From Bryobacter sp. (GTDB lineage: Bacteria; Acidobacteriota; Terriglobia; Bryobacterales; Bryobacteraceae), in the NCBI GenBank assembly GCA_022843625.1, contig JALHNH010000001.1, positions 361,312 to 425,311 of the forward strand: 64,000 nt of DNA. Direction: 5' to 3'. Below, in pieces: positions 33,497 through 42,704 of the stretch (the stretch's first letter is position 1; each line of letters begins with the position of its first letter). The notes beneath the pieces were generated by a model that searched no databases, was not told where the DNA came from, and saw only the letters and a list, made by a program, of their open reading frames with translations. A program made the position numbers and the translations under genes.

Positions 33497-34396
33497 CTGT
33501 TTTCCACGCTTTTGCTTAGCCTGCTCGCCTGGCAGGACTTTTCAACCACCGTGAAATTGGCGCGCATTGAGGTGCGTGCCATCGATCAACTCGGCAAGCC
33601 GCTCCTGAATTTACTGGCGGATGACCTTGAAGTGAGCGAGAACGAAGCGAAGCAGACAATCCGCTCGCTCGAACGCGACGAGGTGCCGCTGGATCTTTTC
33701 CTGATTGTCGATGTTTCCGGGAGTATGCACGCCAACATTTCCCGAATCGTACAAACTGCCAGTCAGGCGCTAAAGGCACTCAAGCCCCAGGATCGTGTGG
33801 CGCTGATGAGCTTCAATTTAAAGAACAAGGTGCGACTTGGCCTAAGCTCCGATTTTGCTAAAGTGGAAGCTCAAATTCAGGAGCTTGCTCAAAAGAAGAA
33901 TTTTGGCGGCGGCACCGTGATCAACACGCCCATTTATGAAGCAGCCAAAATGCTCAGAGCAGATTCTGCCAACGAACGCCGAAGAGCAATTCTGATGCTC
34001 ACCGATGGACAGGGTCAAAAAGGCACGCGTTCGGCCAAAGTCCTGCACGAACTTTGGGAGGGCGACATCACGATGAACGCACTGATTTTGAATCCCTCAA
34101 AGTTGGCTCGTGGGCTCGGCATCTACCACAAAGTCGTCGCGCCCTATGCCAGCGCAATCGATGCCAGCGTCTCCGATTTGGTGAACAAAAGTTCTGGCGA
34201 GCTCATGAGCATCAACGCTTCGCCAGCCCCGCTAGTCGAGATTCTCGAGCGCATCCGTTCTCGATACACGCTCTATTACGATGCGCCTGACGGACAGGCA
34301 AAGATACGGAAAGTAGTAGCTACGCTTTCAGCCTCGGGGAAAGAAAAGTACCCGGGCGCCAAAGCAATCGGCCGAAGGCAGTACTCAGCCCCCTGA
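33497..34396 (+). CDS. VWFA-related domain protein, probable CTG start
   Basis: About 299 residues of the acidobacterial VWFA-related family. FLIVDVSGSMHANISR carries the MIDAS DxSxS (Asp72), and ILMLTDGQGQKGTRSAKV is another VWA strand. The N-terminal signal peptide reads MFSTLLLSLLAWQ if CTG 33497 is the initiator. AGGAG lies at 33486-33490, 6 nt before it. The only other candidate, TTG 33512, is 21 nt from that AGGAG and would cut the signal peptide in half. The gene is in frame with, and follows, the dehydrogenase stop. A surface adhesion or complex-assembly role is typical. Confidence 0.72.
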   Translation: MFSTLLLSLLAWQDFSTTVKLARIEVRAIDQLGKPLLNLLADDLEVSENEAKQTIRSLERDEVPLDLFLIVDVSGSMHANISRIVQTASQALKALKPQDRVALMSFNLKNKVRLGLSSDFAKVEAQIQELAQKKNFGGGTVINTPIYEAAKMLRADSANERRRAILMLTDGQGQKGTRSAKVLHELWEGDITMNALILNPSKLARGLGIYHKVVAPYASAIDASVSDLVNKSSGELMSINASPAPLVEILERIRSRYTLYYDAPDGQAKIRKVVATLSASGKEKYPGAKAIGRRQYSAP

Positions 34397-35299
34397 TTCT
34401 TTTTCCCGTCGAGAGCGGCCAAAGACCGCATTCCAAGGTGGGATGACGATACTGACACTGCCATTGGCCTTCGTCTGACAAGACAAGCGAATCAGAGGTC
34501 GTTCCACCTGGGAATCAACAAAGCCGCTATCCCAGTAACCGAAGTAGTCCATACGCTTGCGCTCGAAATCTTCTACCGGGTCGAGGTTTTCGTTACCGCC
34601 AAGAATGCCAACCCAGCAAGTGCCGCAAGATCCTGAACGGCAATCCACCGGGATCGGCCCCATGCCCTCATAGCAACGCTTGTCGCTTTCATGAAAGGGG
34701 CGCTTGTCGAGCTCAGCAGCAGTGGTGATGTCCTGTGTAGCCTGAATCGCAAACCACCCATCGGCATTCTGCTCGTCGAAGATCACACGCTCGCAACTGC
34801 TCTTGCCCTTGAGCCGTTCCATCAGAGAAGGACGAAGCGCCGTGGCTCTGCGTCGCAACCAATCCTCGGGCTTTTCTTTCTCTACTGCAGGGATGTAAGA
34901 ACTCAAAAGGAAGCTGCTGCCACACTGCTCAAGCGTCATGTATGCCACGGCGGACATAGCCAGTGCGAAGTCTAGTGGCGCTCCACTCTTCTTGGCCGTA
35001 GCTTCAATTCTCGGATACAAGTCACCGGCGCCGCTGGTATCGACGGCCTTCTTGATCGCGGACCAATAGCGGTGGCCATAGAAAAACTGATGCGACTGGT
35101 CTGCCAGATTCTCCAGTCGAAACTCGCCATTCATCTGAAAGAAGAGCAGTCTCTTGGAGCCAATGTCTTCGCCCTGTACCACTTCATGAACCATTAGCGG
35201 CCAGGTTGCAAACCAGATTCGCAGGGCATTGCGGTCTACTTCGTGAGTGAGCTTCTCTACCGTGTCAACAATGGAGAGCCATCCCTGAGGCGTACTCAG
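34385..35299 (-). CDS. 2Fe-2S ferredoxin-domain protein, probable CTG start
   Basis: About 304 residues. DCRSGSCGTCWVGILGG near residue 220 supplies a C-x4-C-x2-C cluster, with LIRLSCQTKA as the fourth Cys, as in plant-type 2Fe-2S ferredoxins. The N-terminal 200 residues are helical and unrecognised. The first ATG (35194) would lose STPQGWLSIVDTVEKLTHEV and further residues that look fully protein-like. CTG 35299 overlaps the DUF1501 stop as CTGA and has AAGGGA seven bases upstream, so I take it as the start. It is the third gene of the 39731-34385 operon. It probably passes electrons to or from its DUF1553/DUF1501 neighbours. Confidence 0.75.
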   Translation of the reverse strand: MSTPQGWLSIVDTVEKLTHEVDRNALRIWFATWPLMVHEVVQGEDIGSKRLLFFQMNGEFRLENLADQSHQFFYGHRYWSAIKKAVDTSGAGDLYPRIEATAKKSGAPLDFALAMSAVAYMTLEQCGSSFLLSSYIPAVEKEKPEDWLRRRATALRPSLMERLKGKSSCERVIFDEQNADGWFAIQATQDITTAAELDKRPFHESDKRCYEGMGPIPVDCRSGSCGTCWVGILGGNENLDPVEDFERKRMDYFGYWDSGFVDSQVERPLIRLSCQTKANGSVSIVIPPWNAVFGRSRREKESGG

Positions 35300-36720
35300 G
35301 CGATTATCCCTTTCACCACGCGTGCTTTCTCGACACCAGTAAGCTTCTGATCGAGCCCCTGATATTTGTAGGTGAACCGTTCGTGATCAACGCCAAACAG
35401 ATGCAGCATGGTGGCCTGAAAATCTCTGACGTGGACCGGGTCTCGCACAATGTTGTAGCTGAATTCATCGGTCTCACCATGAACAATACCCGGCTTTGTA
35501 CCACCACCGGCCATCCACAACGAAAAGCATCTCGGGTGGTGATCGCGGCCGTAATCGGTTGCAGTGAGTTTGCCCTGGGAATAGATGGTGCGGCCAAATT
35601 CCCCACCCCAAACCACCAGCGTGTCGTCGAGCATTCCTCGCTGCTTCAAGTCCTGCACCAGGCCATAGAGCGCTTGATCGACATCCTTGCACTGCGATGG
35701 CAGTACTTCAGGCAAGAGCCCGTGGACATCCCAGCCGCGCATATAGAGTTGCACAAAGCGCACGCCACGCTCTACCAGGCGGCGGGCCATGAGTGCCTGA
35801 TTGGCAAAGGTGCCTGGCTTTTTCGCTTCCTCACCATAAAGCTTATAGGTGCTCTCCGGTTCCTTCGAGAGGTCAGTTAAATCTGGCACACTCGATTGCA
35901 TGCGGAAAGCCATCTCGTACTGGGCAATCCGGCTCTTGGTCTCGGCATCGGCATACTTCTCGTAGGTGATCTGATTGAGTTCACCCAAAGCGTCCAGCAT
36001 CCGGCGGCGCATCTCAACCGGCACGCCATCGGGGTTCTTAACGTAGAGCACGGGGTCACCGGCGCTGCGCAGTGACACTCCTGAGTACTGAGCGCTTAGA
36101 AAGCCAGCGCTCCAGAGCCGGGCGGAGATCGCTTGCACGTTGGCCTTCGGGTGCGTATGATTCGCATTCAGGACAACAAAGGTGGGCAGATCCTGGTTCA
36201 TACTGCCCAGACCATAGGCGATCCAGCTCCCGATACAAGGCCGCCCCGCTACCTGATTGCCCGTTTGGATAAAGGTGATGGCGGGCTCGTGGTTGATCGC
36301 CTCGGTATTCATCGAACGAATGATCGTGATGTCGTCAGCCATCTTCGCAACGTTGGGCATCAACTCGCTAATCCAGGCTCCGCTCTTGCCGTGTTGTGCA
36401 AATTTGAAAACGCTCGGCGCAATCGGAAAGCGACTCTGCCCGCTGGTCATCGTGGTGAGGCGCTGCCCCTGACGAATGCTGGCCGGAAGGTCTTTATCGA
36501 ACCAATCCTTCATGCCGGGCTTGTAGTCGAAAAGGTCCATCTGCGGCGGAGCACCCACCATGTGAAGGTAGATTGCACGTTTGGCCTTGGGAGCAAAATG
36601 AGGCAATTCTTTGCCTTGAGCCATCAGGCTGCTCAGCGCCAAAGCTCCAAAACCACGAGCGCCGCGGCCAATCAATTGGCGGCGCGTCTCAAGCATTACT
36701 GCATCTTGTTCCTGCTTCAC
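35296..36720 (-). CDS. DUF1501 protein, Tat-exported (pair 2)
   Basis: A 474-residue DUF1501 protein. TRRQLIGRGARGFGALALSS is the twin-arginine leader. AIYLHMVGAPPQMDLFDYKP, RFVQLYMRGWDVHGLLPEVL, and VVWGGEFGRTIYSQGKLT with GRDHHPRCFSLWMAGGG are the family blocks, the last two being metal-site-like Glu and His clusters. GTG 36720 overlaps the DUF1553 stop as GTGA, so the two are translationally coupled; ATG 36696 is an alternative. The biochemical role is unknown. It is followed by the 2Fe-2S gene. Confidence 0.87.
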   Translation of the reverse strand: MKQEQDAVMLETRRQLIGRGARGFGALALSSLMAQGKELPHFAPKAKRAIYLHMVGAPPQMDLFDYKPGMKDWFDKDLPASIRQGQRLTTMTSGQSRFPIAPSVFKFAQHGKSGAWISELMPNVAKMADDITIIRSMNTEAINHEPAITFIQTGNQVAGRPCIGSWIAYGLGSMNQDLPTFVVLNANHTHPKANVQAISARLWSAGFLSAQYSGVSLRSAGDPVLYVKNPDGVPVEMRRRMLDALGELNQITYEKYADAETKSRIAQYEMAFRMQSSVPDLTDLSKEPESTYKLYGEEAKKPGTFANQALMARRLVERGVRFVQLYMRGWDVHGLLPEVLPSQCKDVDQALYGLVQDLKQRGMLDDTLVVWGGEFGRTIYSQGKLTATDYGRDHHPRCFSLWMAGGGTKPGIVHGETDEFSYNIVRDPVHVRDFQATMLHLFGVDHERFTYKYQGLDQKLTGVEKARVVKGIIA

Positions 36721-39700
36721 TTGTTCAGTACCTCATCGAGATTCATCAGTTCATTGGCGACCATGGTGAGCGCGGCAAATTCCGGAGCATTCAACTTCGC
36801 GTTGCCCTTGCTCTCCCCAACAGCAATCAGCTTTTTGGCATCCTCAAGCCGGCTATCGTAGTGACGAAGAAAATCGCGGTAAGAGGCCCTGACGATTTCC
36901 CGTTCGCGGCCCTCGAAGCGACGGCTGGTCAGGCGGTCTGTCAAATAGTCGAGTTGCTCATCAAAGTTATTCTTGTGAACTTCAATTGCCCGTTGGGCGA
37001 GTACACGCGCGGCTTCGACAAACTGCACATCGTTCATCGTGAGCAGAGCCTGCAAAGGAGTATTCGTACGCTCCCGTCGAACCGTACAATTCTCGCGGGA
37101 CGGAGCATTGAAGATATCCATCGAAGGAGGCGGGGCGCTTCGCTTCCAGAAGGTGTAGAGGCTGCGCCGGTAAAGGCTGTCGCCGTGATCCTGCGTATAG
37201 AAGCGAGTATCGGATCCATCCATTGCTACCGTTTCCCAAATCCGTTCTGGCTGATAGGGCCTTACGCTAGGCCCACCCACCGTACGAACCAGCAAACCGC
37301 TGGCTGTGAGAGCATAGTCACGCACTGCCTCGGCATCCATGCGAAAGCGCGGGCCACGGCTCAACAGGCGATTGTCGCCATCCTTCTTCAGTTTCTCTTC
37401 GGTTGCGATGGCTTGCTGTTTGTAAGCAGCCGAGGTCAACATCTGGCGCATCAATCGACGAACGTCCCAACCGTTCTCACGAAAATCCACAGCCAGCCAA
37501 TCGAGCAACTCAGGATGACTCGGCGCCTCTCCCTGGCTGCCCAGATCGTCACTGGTCTTCACAAGGCCAGTGCCAAATACTTCCTGCCAGAACCGGTTCA
37601 CAGCAACACGGGCGAACAGGGGATTCTCGGGCTTCAACAACCACTGCGCAAGTCCAAGACGGTTCTTCTCAACGCCGGCACCAAGCCCACCCAGCACTCC
37701 AGGCACATCGGCTTCCACCTTGTCGCGAGGTTGATCGTACATGCCCCGGAAGAGAATGTTGGCCATCGGCTTCTGATCGTCGCGTTCCACCATCACATGC
37801 GTGACTGCCCCTCGACGCAGGATCTGCTTTCGCTCCTGTTCCACTTGAGCAATCTTCGCCATCAGCTTGCGCGTTTGACCGTCCTGAGTCGCTGACCACA
37901 CACGCGACAATTCCACAGGCTTGCCGTCCATTGCACGCGGAAGCATTTCAAGGACACTAATCTCTTCGCTCGAAAGAACCCGGTTGTAGATCCGGACATC
38001 CTTGAGAGCGCCACCGGTAAACTTCCGTTTGTTCCCATCGCCACCTATGCGCAATGGCTCAGAATTGAGGATCGAGCCGATCAATGTGGGCCGCGAAGAT
38101 TCCTGCCTGCCCTCGTGGGCAAGCTTGGATCCATTGAAATAAAGCTCGAGCGAATCTTTCTTCTGTCGAGCCCCATCGTAAGTGAAGGCCAGGTGATACC
38201 AATTGTCAGGCGTCATCTTTGCGGCATTTCCGCCGCGTGCCGTAATGGGCTGTGCCTCTTCTCCAATCAGCCGGATCACCGGTGATCTGCCCTGGATTTC
38301 AATACTCCAGCCGCGAATTTTGCTGCCATCCTCTTCTCTGGCATTGATCTGAGACATCAGCGTCCAGTTATCATCCGGCTTTGGATAATAAACCCACATC
38401 GAAACGGTAAAGGGTTGGTCGGCCTGAATCTTGTTGAATCCAGCTTCTTCTTTCGCAGGAGTCCCGGCCGGAAATTCGATCTTGTCCAGACTCCAAACCG
38501 GCTTGTATTGTTTTGGCAATTCGATCGCAGGCTTGGCCTTGGCCGCCAGAAGATCCGCCCTCAGTCCGCGCTTGCCTCGCAGTTCAATCAGCTCTGAATC
38601 TACTTTGGTCCAACGCGCCTGGTCCGCAGGACTCGCCTGAAAGATCACGGGCGGCGTATCGCTAATATTGCCATCGAGCGGCTTCTGCGTCGTGTTGCGA
38701 AAGAAAGCCGCCATCGAGTAGAAGTCTTTCTGGGTGATCGGATCAAACTTATGGTCGTGACAGGTGGCACAACCTACTGTCAATCCCATGAAGACCGTGG
38801 ATGTAGTGTCGACGCGATCCTTCGCGTACATCGCCGCCACTTCATCTTCAATCACGCCGCCTTCATTCGTTGTGACGTTATTACGATGAAAGCCTGATGC
38901 AATCAGTTGATCGCGGGTCGGCTTGGCTACGAGGTCACCGGCGAGTTGATCCCGGGTGAAAACATCAAAGGTCAAGTTCTTGTTGAAGGCCTGAATCACC
39001 CAATCCCGGAAGAGCCACATCTCACGATAGTTATCAATATGCAAACCGTGGGTGTCTGCATAGCGCGCCGCATCCAGCCAATAACGGGCACGATGTTCAC
39101 CATAGTGCTGGGAGCTAAGCATGCGATCGACGTACTGCTCATAGGCGTCTGGCCTGGTGTCTTTGAGAAATGCTTCTACTTCGGCTGGTTCCGGGGGAAG
39201 CCCTGTGGCATCTAGCGCTACGCGCCGGGCAAGCGTTCTGCGATCGGCTTCGGCGGCCGGGGTCAACCCTTCTTTGGCTAATCTTGAATACAAAAAACGG
39301 TCAATCGCATTGGACGCCCATCGGGGCTCTGCCACCTCAGGAAGTTTCACCTTGATCGGTGCCGTAAAGGCCCAATGCTCCTGCCAGTCTGCACCCTGTT
39401 GAATCCATCGTTTCAGTGTTTCTACCTGAGCCTTGCTTACGGTCTTGTGAGATGCAAGCGGTGGCATGCGTAGCGAAGTCTTCTCGTGCAGAATTCGTTT
39501 GAGGATCAAACTTTGGTCGGGGCTTCCAGCAACAATTGCCGCTCCGTTCTTTCGAACAGCAAAGGCGTCGGCCTTGACGTCGAGCCGCAATCCGGCCATA
39601 CGCGTATCCTGCGCGGGGCCATGGCAGTGGAAGCACGAATCGCTCAGGATCGGCCGTACATCGCGTCGAAAATCGACCCGATCGGCAGCCGCCAGCGTTA

Positions 39701-39731
39701 GGGCAGAAACTAGAGTCAGTAGAAGCTTCAT
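36717..39731 (-). CDS. PSCyt1-DUF1549-LamG-DUF1553 cytochrome-like protein (pair 2)
   Basis: A 1004-residue exported protein, the largest of the three. The signal peptide is MKLLLTLVSALTLAAA. CFHCH near residue 34 is the haem c site in the PSCyt1 domain. FLYSRLAKEGLTPAAEADRR starts DUF1549, and GCATCHDHKFDPITQKDFYS carries the second CxxCH. A LamG-like jelly-roll is inserted at ~430-580 (VSMWVYYPKPDDNWTLMSQI, DSLELYFNGSKLAHEG), then DUF1553 (NPLFARVAVNRFWQEVFGTG). The jelly-roll may bind a glycan. It heads a three-gene operon with DUF1501 and the 2Fe-2S protein. Confidence 0.9.
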   Translation of the reverse strand: MKLLLTLVSALTLAAADRVDFRRDVRPILSDSCFHCHGPAQDTRMAGLRLDVKADAFAVRKNGAAIVAGSPDQSLILKRILHEKTSLRMPPLASHKTVSKAQVETLKRWIQQGADWQEHWAFTAPIKVKLPEVAEPRWASNAIDRFLYSRLAKEGLTPAAEADRRTLARRVALDATGLPPEPAEVEAFLKDTRPDAYEQYVDRMLSSQHYGEHRARYWLDAARYADTHGLHIDNYREMWLFRDWVIQAFNKNLTFDVFTRDQLAGDLVAKPTRDQLIASGFHRNNVTTNEGGVIEDEVAAMYAKDRVDTTSTVFMGLTVGCATCHDHKFDPITQKDFYSMAAFFRNTTQKPLDGNISDTPPVIFQASPADQARWTKVDSELIELRGKRGLRADLLAAKAKPAIELPKQYKPVWSLDKIEFPAGTPAKEEAGFNKIQADQPFTVSMWVYYPKPDDNWTLMSQINAREEDGSKIRGWSIEIQGRSPVIRLIGEEAQPITARGGNAAKMTPDNWYHLAFTYDGARQKKDSLELYFNGSKLAHEGRQESSRPTLIGSILNSEPLRIGGDGNKRKFTGGALKDVRIYNRVLSSEEISVLEMLPRAMDGKPVELSRVWSATQDGQTRKLMAKIAQVEQERKQILRRGAVTHVMVERDDQKPMANILFRGMYDQPRDKVEADVPGVLGGLGAGVEKNRLGLAQWLLKPENPLFARVAVNRFWQEVFGTGLVKTSDDLGSQGEAPSHPELLDWLAVDFRENGWDVRRLMRQMLTSAAYKQQAIATEEKLKKDGDNRLLSRGPRFRMDAEAVRDYALTASGLLVRTVGGPSVRPYQPERIWETVAMDGSDTRFYTQDHGDSLYRRSLYTFWKRSAPPPSMDIFNAPSRENCTVRRERTNTPLQALLTMNDVQFVEAARVLAQRAIEVHKNNFDEQLDYLTDRLTSRRFEGREREIVRASYRDFLRHYDSRLEDAKKLIAVGESKGNAKLNAPEFAALTMVANELMNLDEVLNK

Positions 39732-39786
39732 GTCTGCCTCAATCTTATCTGAAGAGAAGTCCCGTAAACTGGAAGAGTCCCATCTG

Positions 39787-41340
39787 ATGAAGGCTATTCA
39801 ATCCACCCTCTGGCTTGCGCTGCTCTTGCTGCCTGCCCTTGACGCCCAACAAACTTCTATACTCTCTGTCCAGCGCAACCCCTTGGCAGCGATTGCCAAT
39901 CATCCTCGCGTCAAACAGGCTGAAGCATTGGTCAGCGAGGGCCGAGCGGCCATTACCGCCGGTGACGCAACCGAAGCCAGACGTCTCTTCGACCGAGCCA
40001 TCGATCACCTTCTTGAAACTCCGGAGAATGATCCGGATAGGGATGCGATTGATCGCTTCACGCAGAACCTTGCTGAGGAAATATACACGATAGATCTCGA
40101 GTCACTCGGGGCGGCCCGCAGCCTCGACGATGTGCGTTTTGACAAGTCACCGCTCGACGATATTCGAGAACTCACCTTTCCCGTCGATCCGCGAATGAAG
40201 TCCAAGGTGCAAAAAGAAATCCAGAGCACCACCTCTCAGCTTCCCCTTGTCGTCAACGACACCGTCCTCGGCTACATCAATTACTTCGCCAACGGAAAGG
40301 GGCGCAAGACTCTCGAATACGCGCTTAAGCGATCTGGCCGCTACCGTCCCATGATTTTCCGAATCCTTGCTGAAGAGGGTGTCCCAGCGGAATTGATTTA
40401 TCTCGCGCAGGCAGAATCTGGCTTCTTGCCGCGAGCAGTGTCGTATAAAGCCGCAGTCGGGATGTGGCAATTCATTAAGGCCACCGGCCAGACCTATGGC
40501 CTCATCCAGGGCCCCTGGACAGACGACCGTCTCGACCCGGAACGATCCACCAGAGCTGCCGCAAGGCACCTTCGTGACCTATATGAAGAATTTGGCGACT
40601 GGCACCTGGCTCTCGCAGCTTACAATTGCGGCCCAGGCTGCGTAGACCGGGCTGTGCAAAAAACTGCCTACGCCGACTACTGGGAACTGCGCAACCGTCA
40701 TGCAGTTCCGATCGAAACCACCAATTACGTGCCAATCATTCTGGCCCTGACAATCATCATGAAGAATCCTGTGGATTATGGGCTGGCCGATCTCGAACTT
40801 GAGACTCCACTGGAATACGACACGATTGAAGTCTATTCAAGCACCAGTCTTCAGCTTGCGGCCGATGCAGCACAGGTACCCGTCACCACGATGCAGGATC
40901 TGAACCCGGCTATTCTTCGCAACGTGGTGCCTGCTGGCTACTTCCTTCGTGTACCAAAAAGTTCCGGCGGCGAGGTCAGCGCCGCGTTTGATCTGGTTCC
41001 GCCAGACAAGCGAGATACTTGGCGACTGCACCGCTTGCAGGATGGAGACACACTGGAAAATGTCGCCCGTCAATACCACGTGGGGATGCAGTCTATGGAG
41101 CAAGCAAACCCAAAGTTCGGCAACGTAGGCTACGCGGTTGTCCCGCAAATGGTAGCCAAGCCAAAGCCCACACGCACACCGGCAGTAAAGGGCAAAGCCG
41201 TACGTTCGGCTCCGGTCCGGGTCACCAAATCGAAAGCCAAGCCTACTGCAACCAGGCGTGCCCCAGCCAGGCCCTCTTCCTCTAGGCCAACTCCAACTCA
41301 GAAAAAAACGGTCAAGCCTTCTCCGTCAGCCAGGAAGTAA
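39787..41340 (+). CDS. LysM-containing lytic murein transglycosylase (MltD-like)
   Basis: About 517 residues with a signal peptide (MKAIQSTLWLALLLLPALDA). The SLT domain spans ~180-330: LIYLAQAESGFLPRAVSYKA has the catalytic Glu near 208, VGMWQFIKATGQTYGL and LALAAYNCGPGCVDRA follow. Two LysM-like motifs lie near 350-380 and 410-450 (LQDGDTLENVARQYHVGMQS). The tail is Lys/Pro/Thr-rich. It cleaves peptidoglycan glycan strands to 1,6-anhydromuropeptides. ATG 39787 has GGAAGAG upstream. Its last 29 bp overlap the convergent DUF1501 gene. Confidence 0.9.
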   Translation: MKAIQSTLWLALLLLPALDAQQTSILSVQRNPLAAIANHPRVKQAEALVSEGRAAITAGDATEARRLFDRAIDHLLETPENDPDRDAIDRFTQNLAEEIYTIDLESLGAARSLDDVRFDKSPLDDIRELTFPVDPRMKSKVQKEIQSTTSQLPLVVNDTVLGYINYFANGKGRKTLEYALKRSGRYRPMIFRILAEEGVPAELIYLAQAESGFLPRAVSYKAAVGMWQFIKATGQTYGLIQGPWTDDRLDPERSTRAAARHLRDLYEEFGDWHLALAAYNCGPGCVDRAVQKTAYADYWELRNRHAVPIETTNYVPIILALTIIMKNPVDYGLADLELETPLEYDTIEVYSSTSLQLAADAAQVPVTTMQDLNPAILRNVVPAGYFLRVPKSSGGEVSAAFDLVPPDKRDTWRLHRLQDGDTLENVARQYHVGMQSMEQANPKFGNVGYAVVPQMVAKPKPTRTPAVKGKAVRSAPVRVTKSKAKPTATRRAPARPSSSRPTPTQKKTVKPSPSARK

Positions 41341-42694
41341 ACTCCCCTTCTCCGTGCACATCGGTCAGGCGCTGATCGCGCCCCTGAAAGCGATACGTGA
41401 CTTTGGTGTGATCCATGCCAAGCATACGGAAAATAGTAGCGTGCATATCGTGCACATCCTTGCGTTCTTCCACGGCTCTTAGCCCAAATTCGTCGGTAGC
41501 ACCAAGCGCACGGCCACCACGAATTCCCGCGCCAGCCATCCACATCGAGAATCCGTAAGGATGGTGGTCACGTCCGTTCTTGCCTTCGGCCAGGGGCGTT
41601 CTTCCAAATTCGGTCGACCAAACCACCAGCGTCGAGTCGAGTAGCCCTCGACCTTCAAGATCGGCCAGCAATCCCGCTATCGGTTGGTCGCTCTTCTTCG
41701 CCATTTTGTTGTGACTGCCCAGAAGATCGTTATGTGCGTCATCCCAGTCATCGCCAAGATTGGTTCCAGAGTAGAGCTGTACAAAGCGAACGCCCCGTTC
41801 CACCAACCGCCGGGCAAGGAGGCACTTGCGGCCGAAGTCGTCTGTCATTGCTTCACCAATTCCGTAAAGCTTCTTGGTTTGCTCACTTTCTTTGCTTAGA
41901 TCAACGGCGTCCGGTGCTTCTGCCTGCATCCGGTAAGCCAACTCATAAGAGGCCACTCTTGCATCCAGTGTTGAATCCTCCTCGCGCGTCGAAGAATACT
42001 TGCGATTCATGCGATTGATGAGTCCAAGGGTTTCTTTCTGTGCTTCGTTGGTTACGCCTTCAGGCGACGCCAAATGCAACACCGGACTCTGGCCCCCGCG
42101 AAAGACCGTGCCCTGGTAAACGGCCGGAAGATAGCCGCTACCATACGCGCCAGCGCCACTTTTCATTGCCCCGTCACTCATCACCACAAACGAAGGCAGA
42201 TTCTTGTTTTCACTTCCAAGCCCATAAACAGACCAGGCCCCCAGTGAAGGCCGGCCGGGAAATTGACTGCCACTGGCACGCAAGTAAATGGCAGGAGCGT
42301 GATCGAAAGCATCACCAAAACAGCTGCGAACCACGGCAAGCTTGTCGGCGTGTTTCTGCACATGCGGATAAAGATCGCTGATCTCAAGTCCACTCTTGCC
42401 AGCCTTGGTAAAGTTCCAGGGGCTACCACGCATCAGCGCTTTACGGAAGTCGATTCGGCTTGTAATCAGGCCCTGCCCAAAGCTGCCGGGAAGCGGCTGC
42501 CCATCGTACTTTGCGAGTGACGGCTTCGGGTCAAATGTATCGACATGACTGACGCCACCATGCATGAAGAGGAAAATGACGCGCTTTGCTTTGGCTTGTT
42601 CTGCCGCTTGCGAAACCATACTCGCCAGAGCAACAGAGCCGAACCCCTTGCCCGCATCCAGAAAGAATTGCCGCCGTGATTTTTCGTAAGTCAT
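41312..42694 (-). CDS. DUF1501 protein, Tat-exported (pair 3)
   Basis: About 460 residues. EKSRRQFFLDAGKGFGSVAL is the twin-arginine leader. KRVIFLFMHGGVSHVDTFDP, RFVQLYSGTNLGDDWDDAHN, VVWSTEFGRTPLAEGKNGRD and HHPYGFSMWMAGAGIRGGRA mark DUF1501. ATG 42694 is 10 bp after the DUF1553 stop; the longer frame overlaps that gene. As in the other pairs it is downstream of and probably co-translated with the cytochrome-like partner. Its 3-prime end overlaps the transglycosylase gene. Confidence 0.88.
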   Translation of the reverse strand: MTYEKSRRQFFLDAGKGFGSVALASMVSQAAEQAKAKRVIFLFMHGGVSHVDTFDPKPSLAKYDGQPLPGSFGQGLITSRIDFRKALMRGSPWNFTKAGKSGLEISDLYPHVQKHADKLAVVRSCFGDAFDHAPAIYLRASGSQFPGRPSLGAWSVYGLGSENKNLPSFVVMSDGAMKSGAGAYGSGYLPAVYQGTVFRGGQSPVLHLASPEGVTNEAQKETLGLINRMNRKYSSTREEDSTLDARVASYELAYRMQAEAPDAVDLSKESEQTKKLYGIGEAMTDDFGRKCLLARRLVERGVRFVQLYSGTNLGDDWDDAHNDLLGSHNKMAKKSDQPIAGLLADLEGRGLLDSTLVVWSTEFGRTPLAEGKNGRDHHPYGFSMWMAGAGIRGGRALGATDEFGLRAVEERKDVHDMHATIFRMLGMDHTKVTYRFQGRDQRLTDVHGEGEFTSWLTEKA

Positions 42695-42704
42695 CGTAAA
42701 GTCC

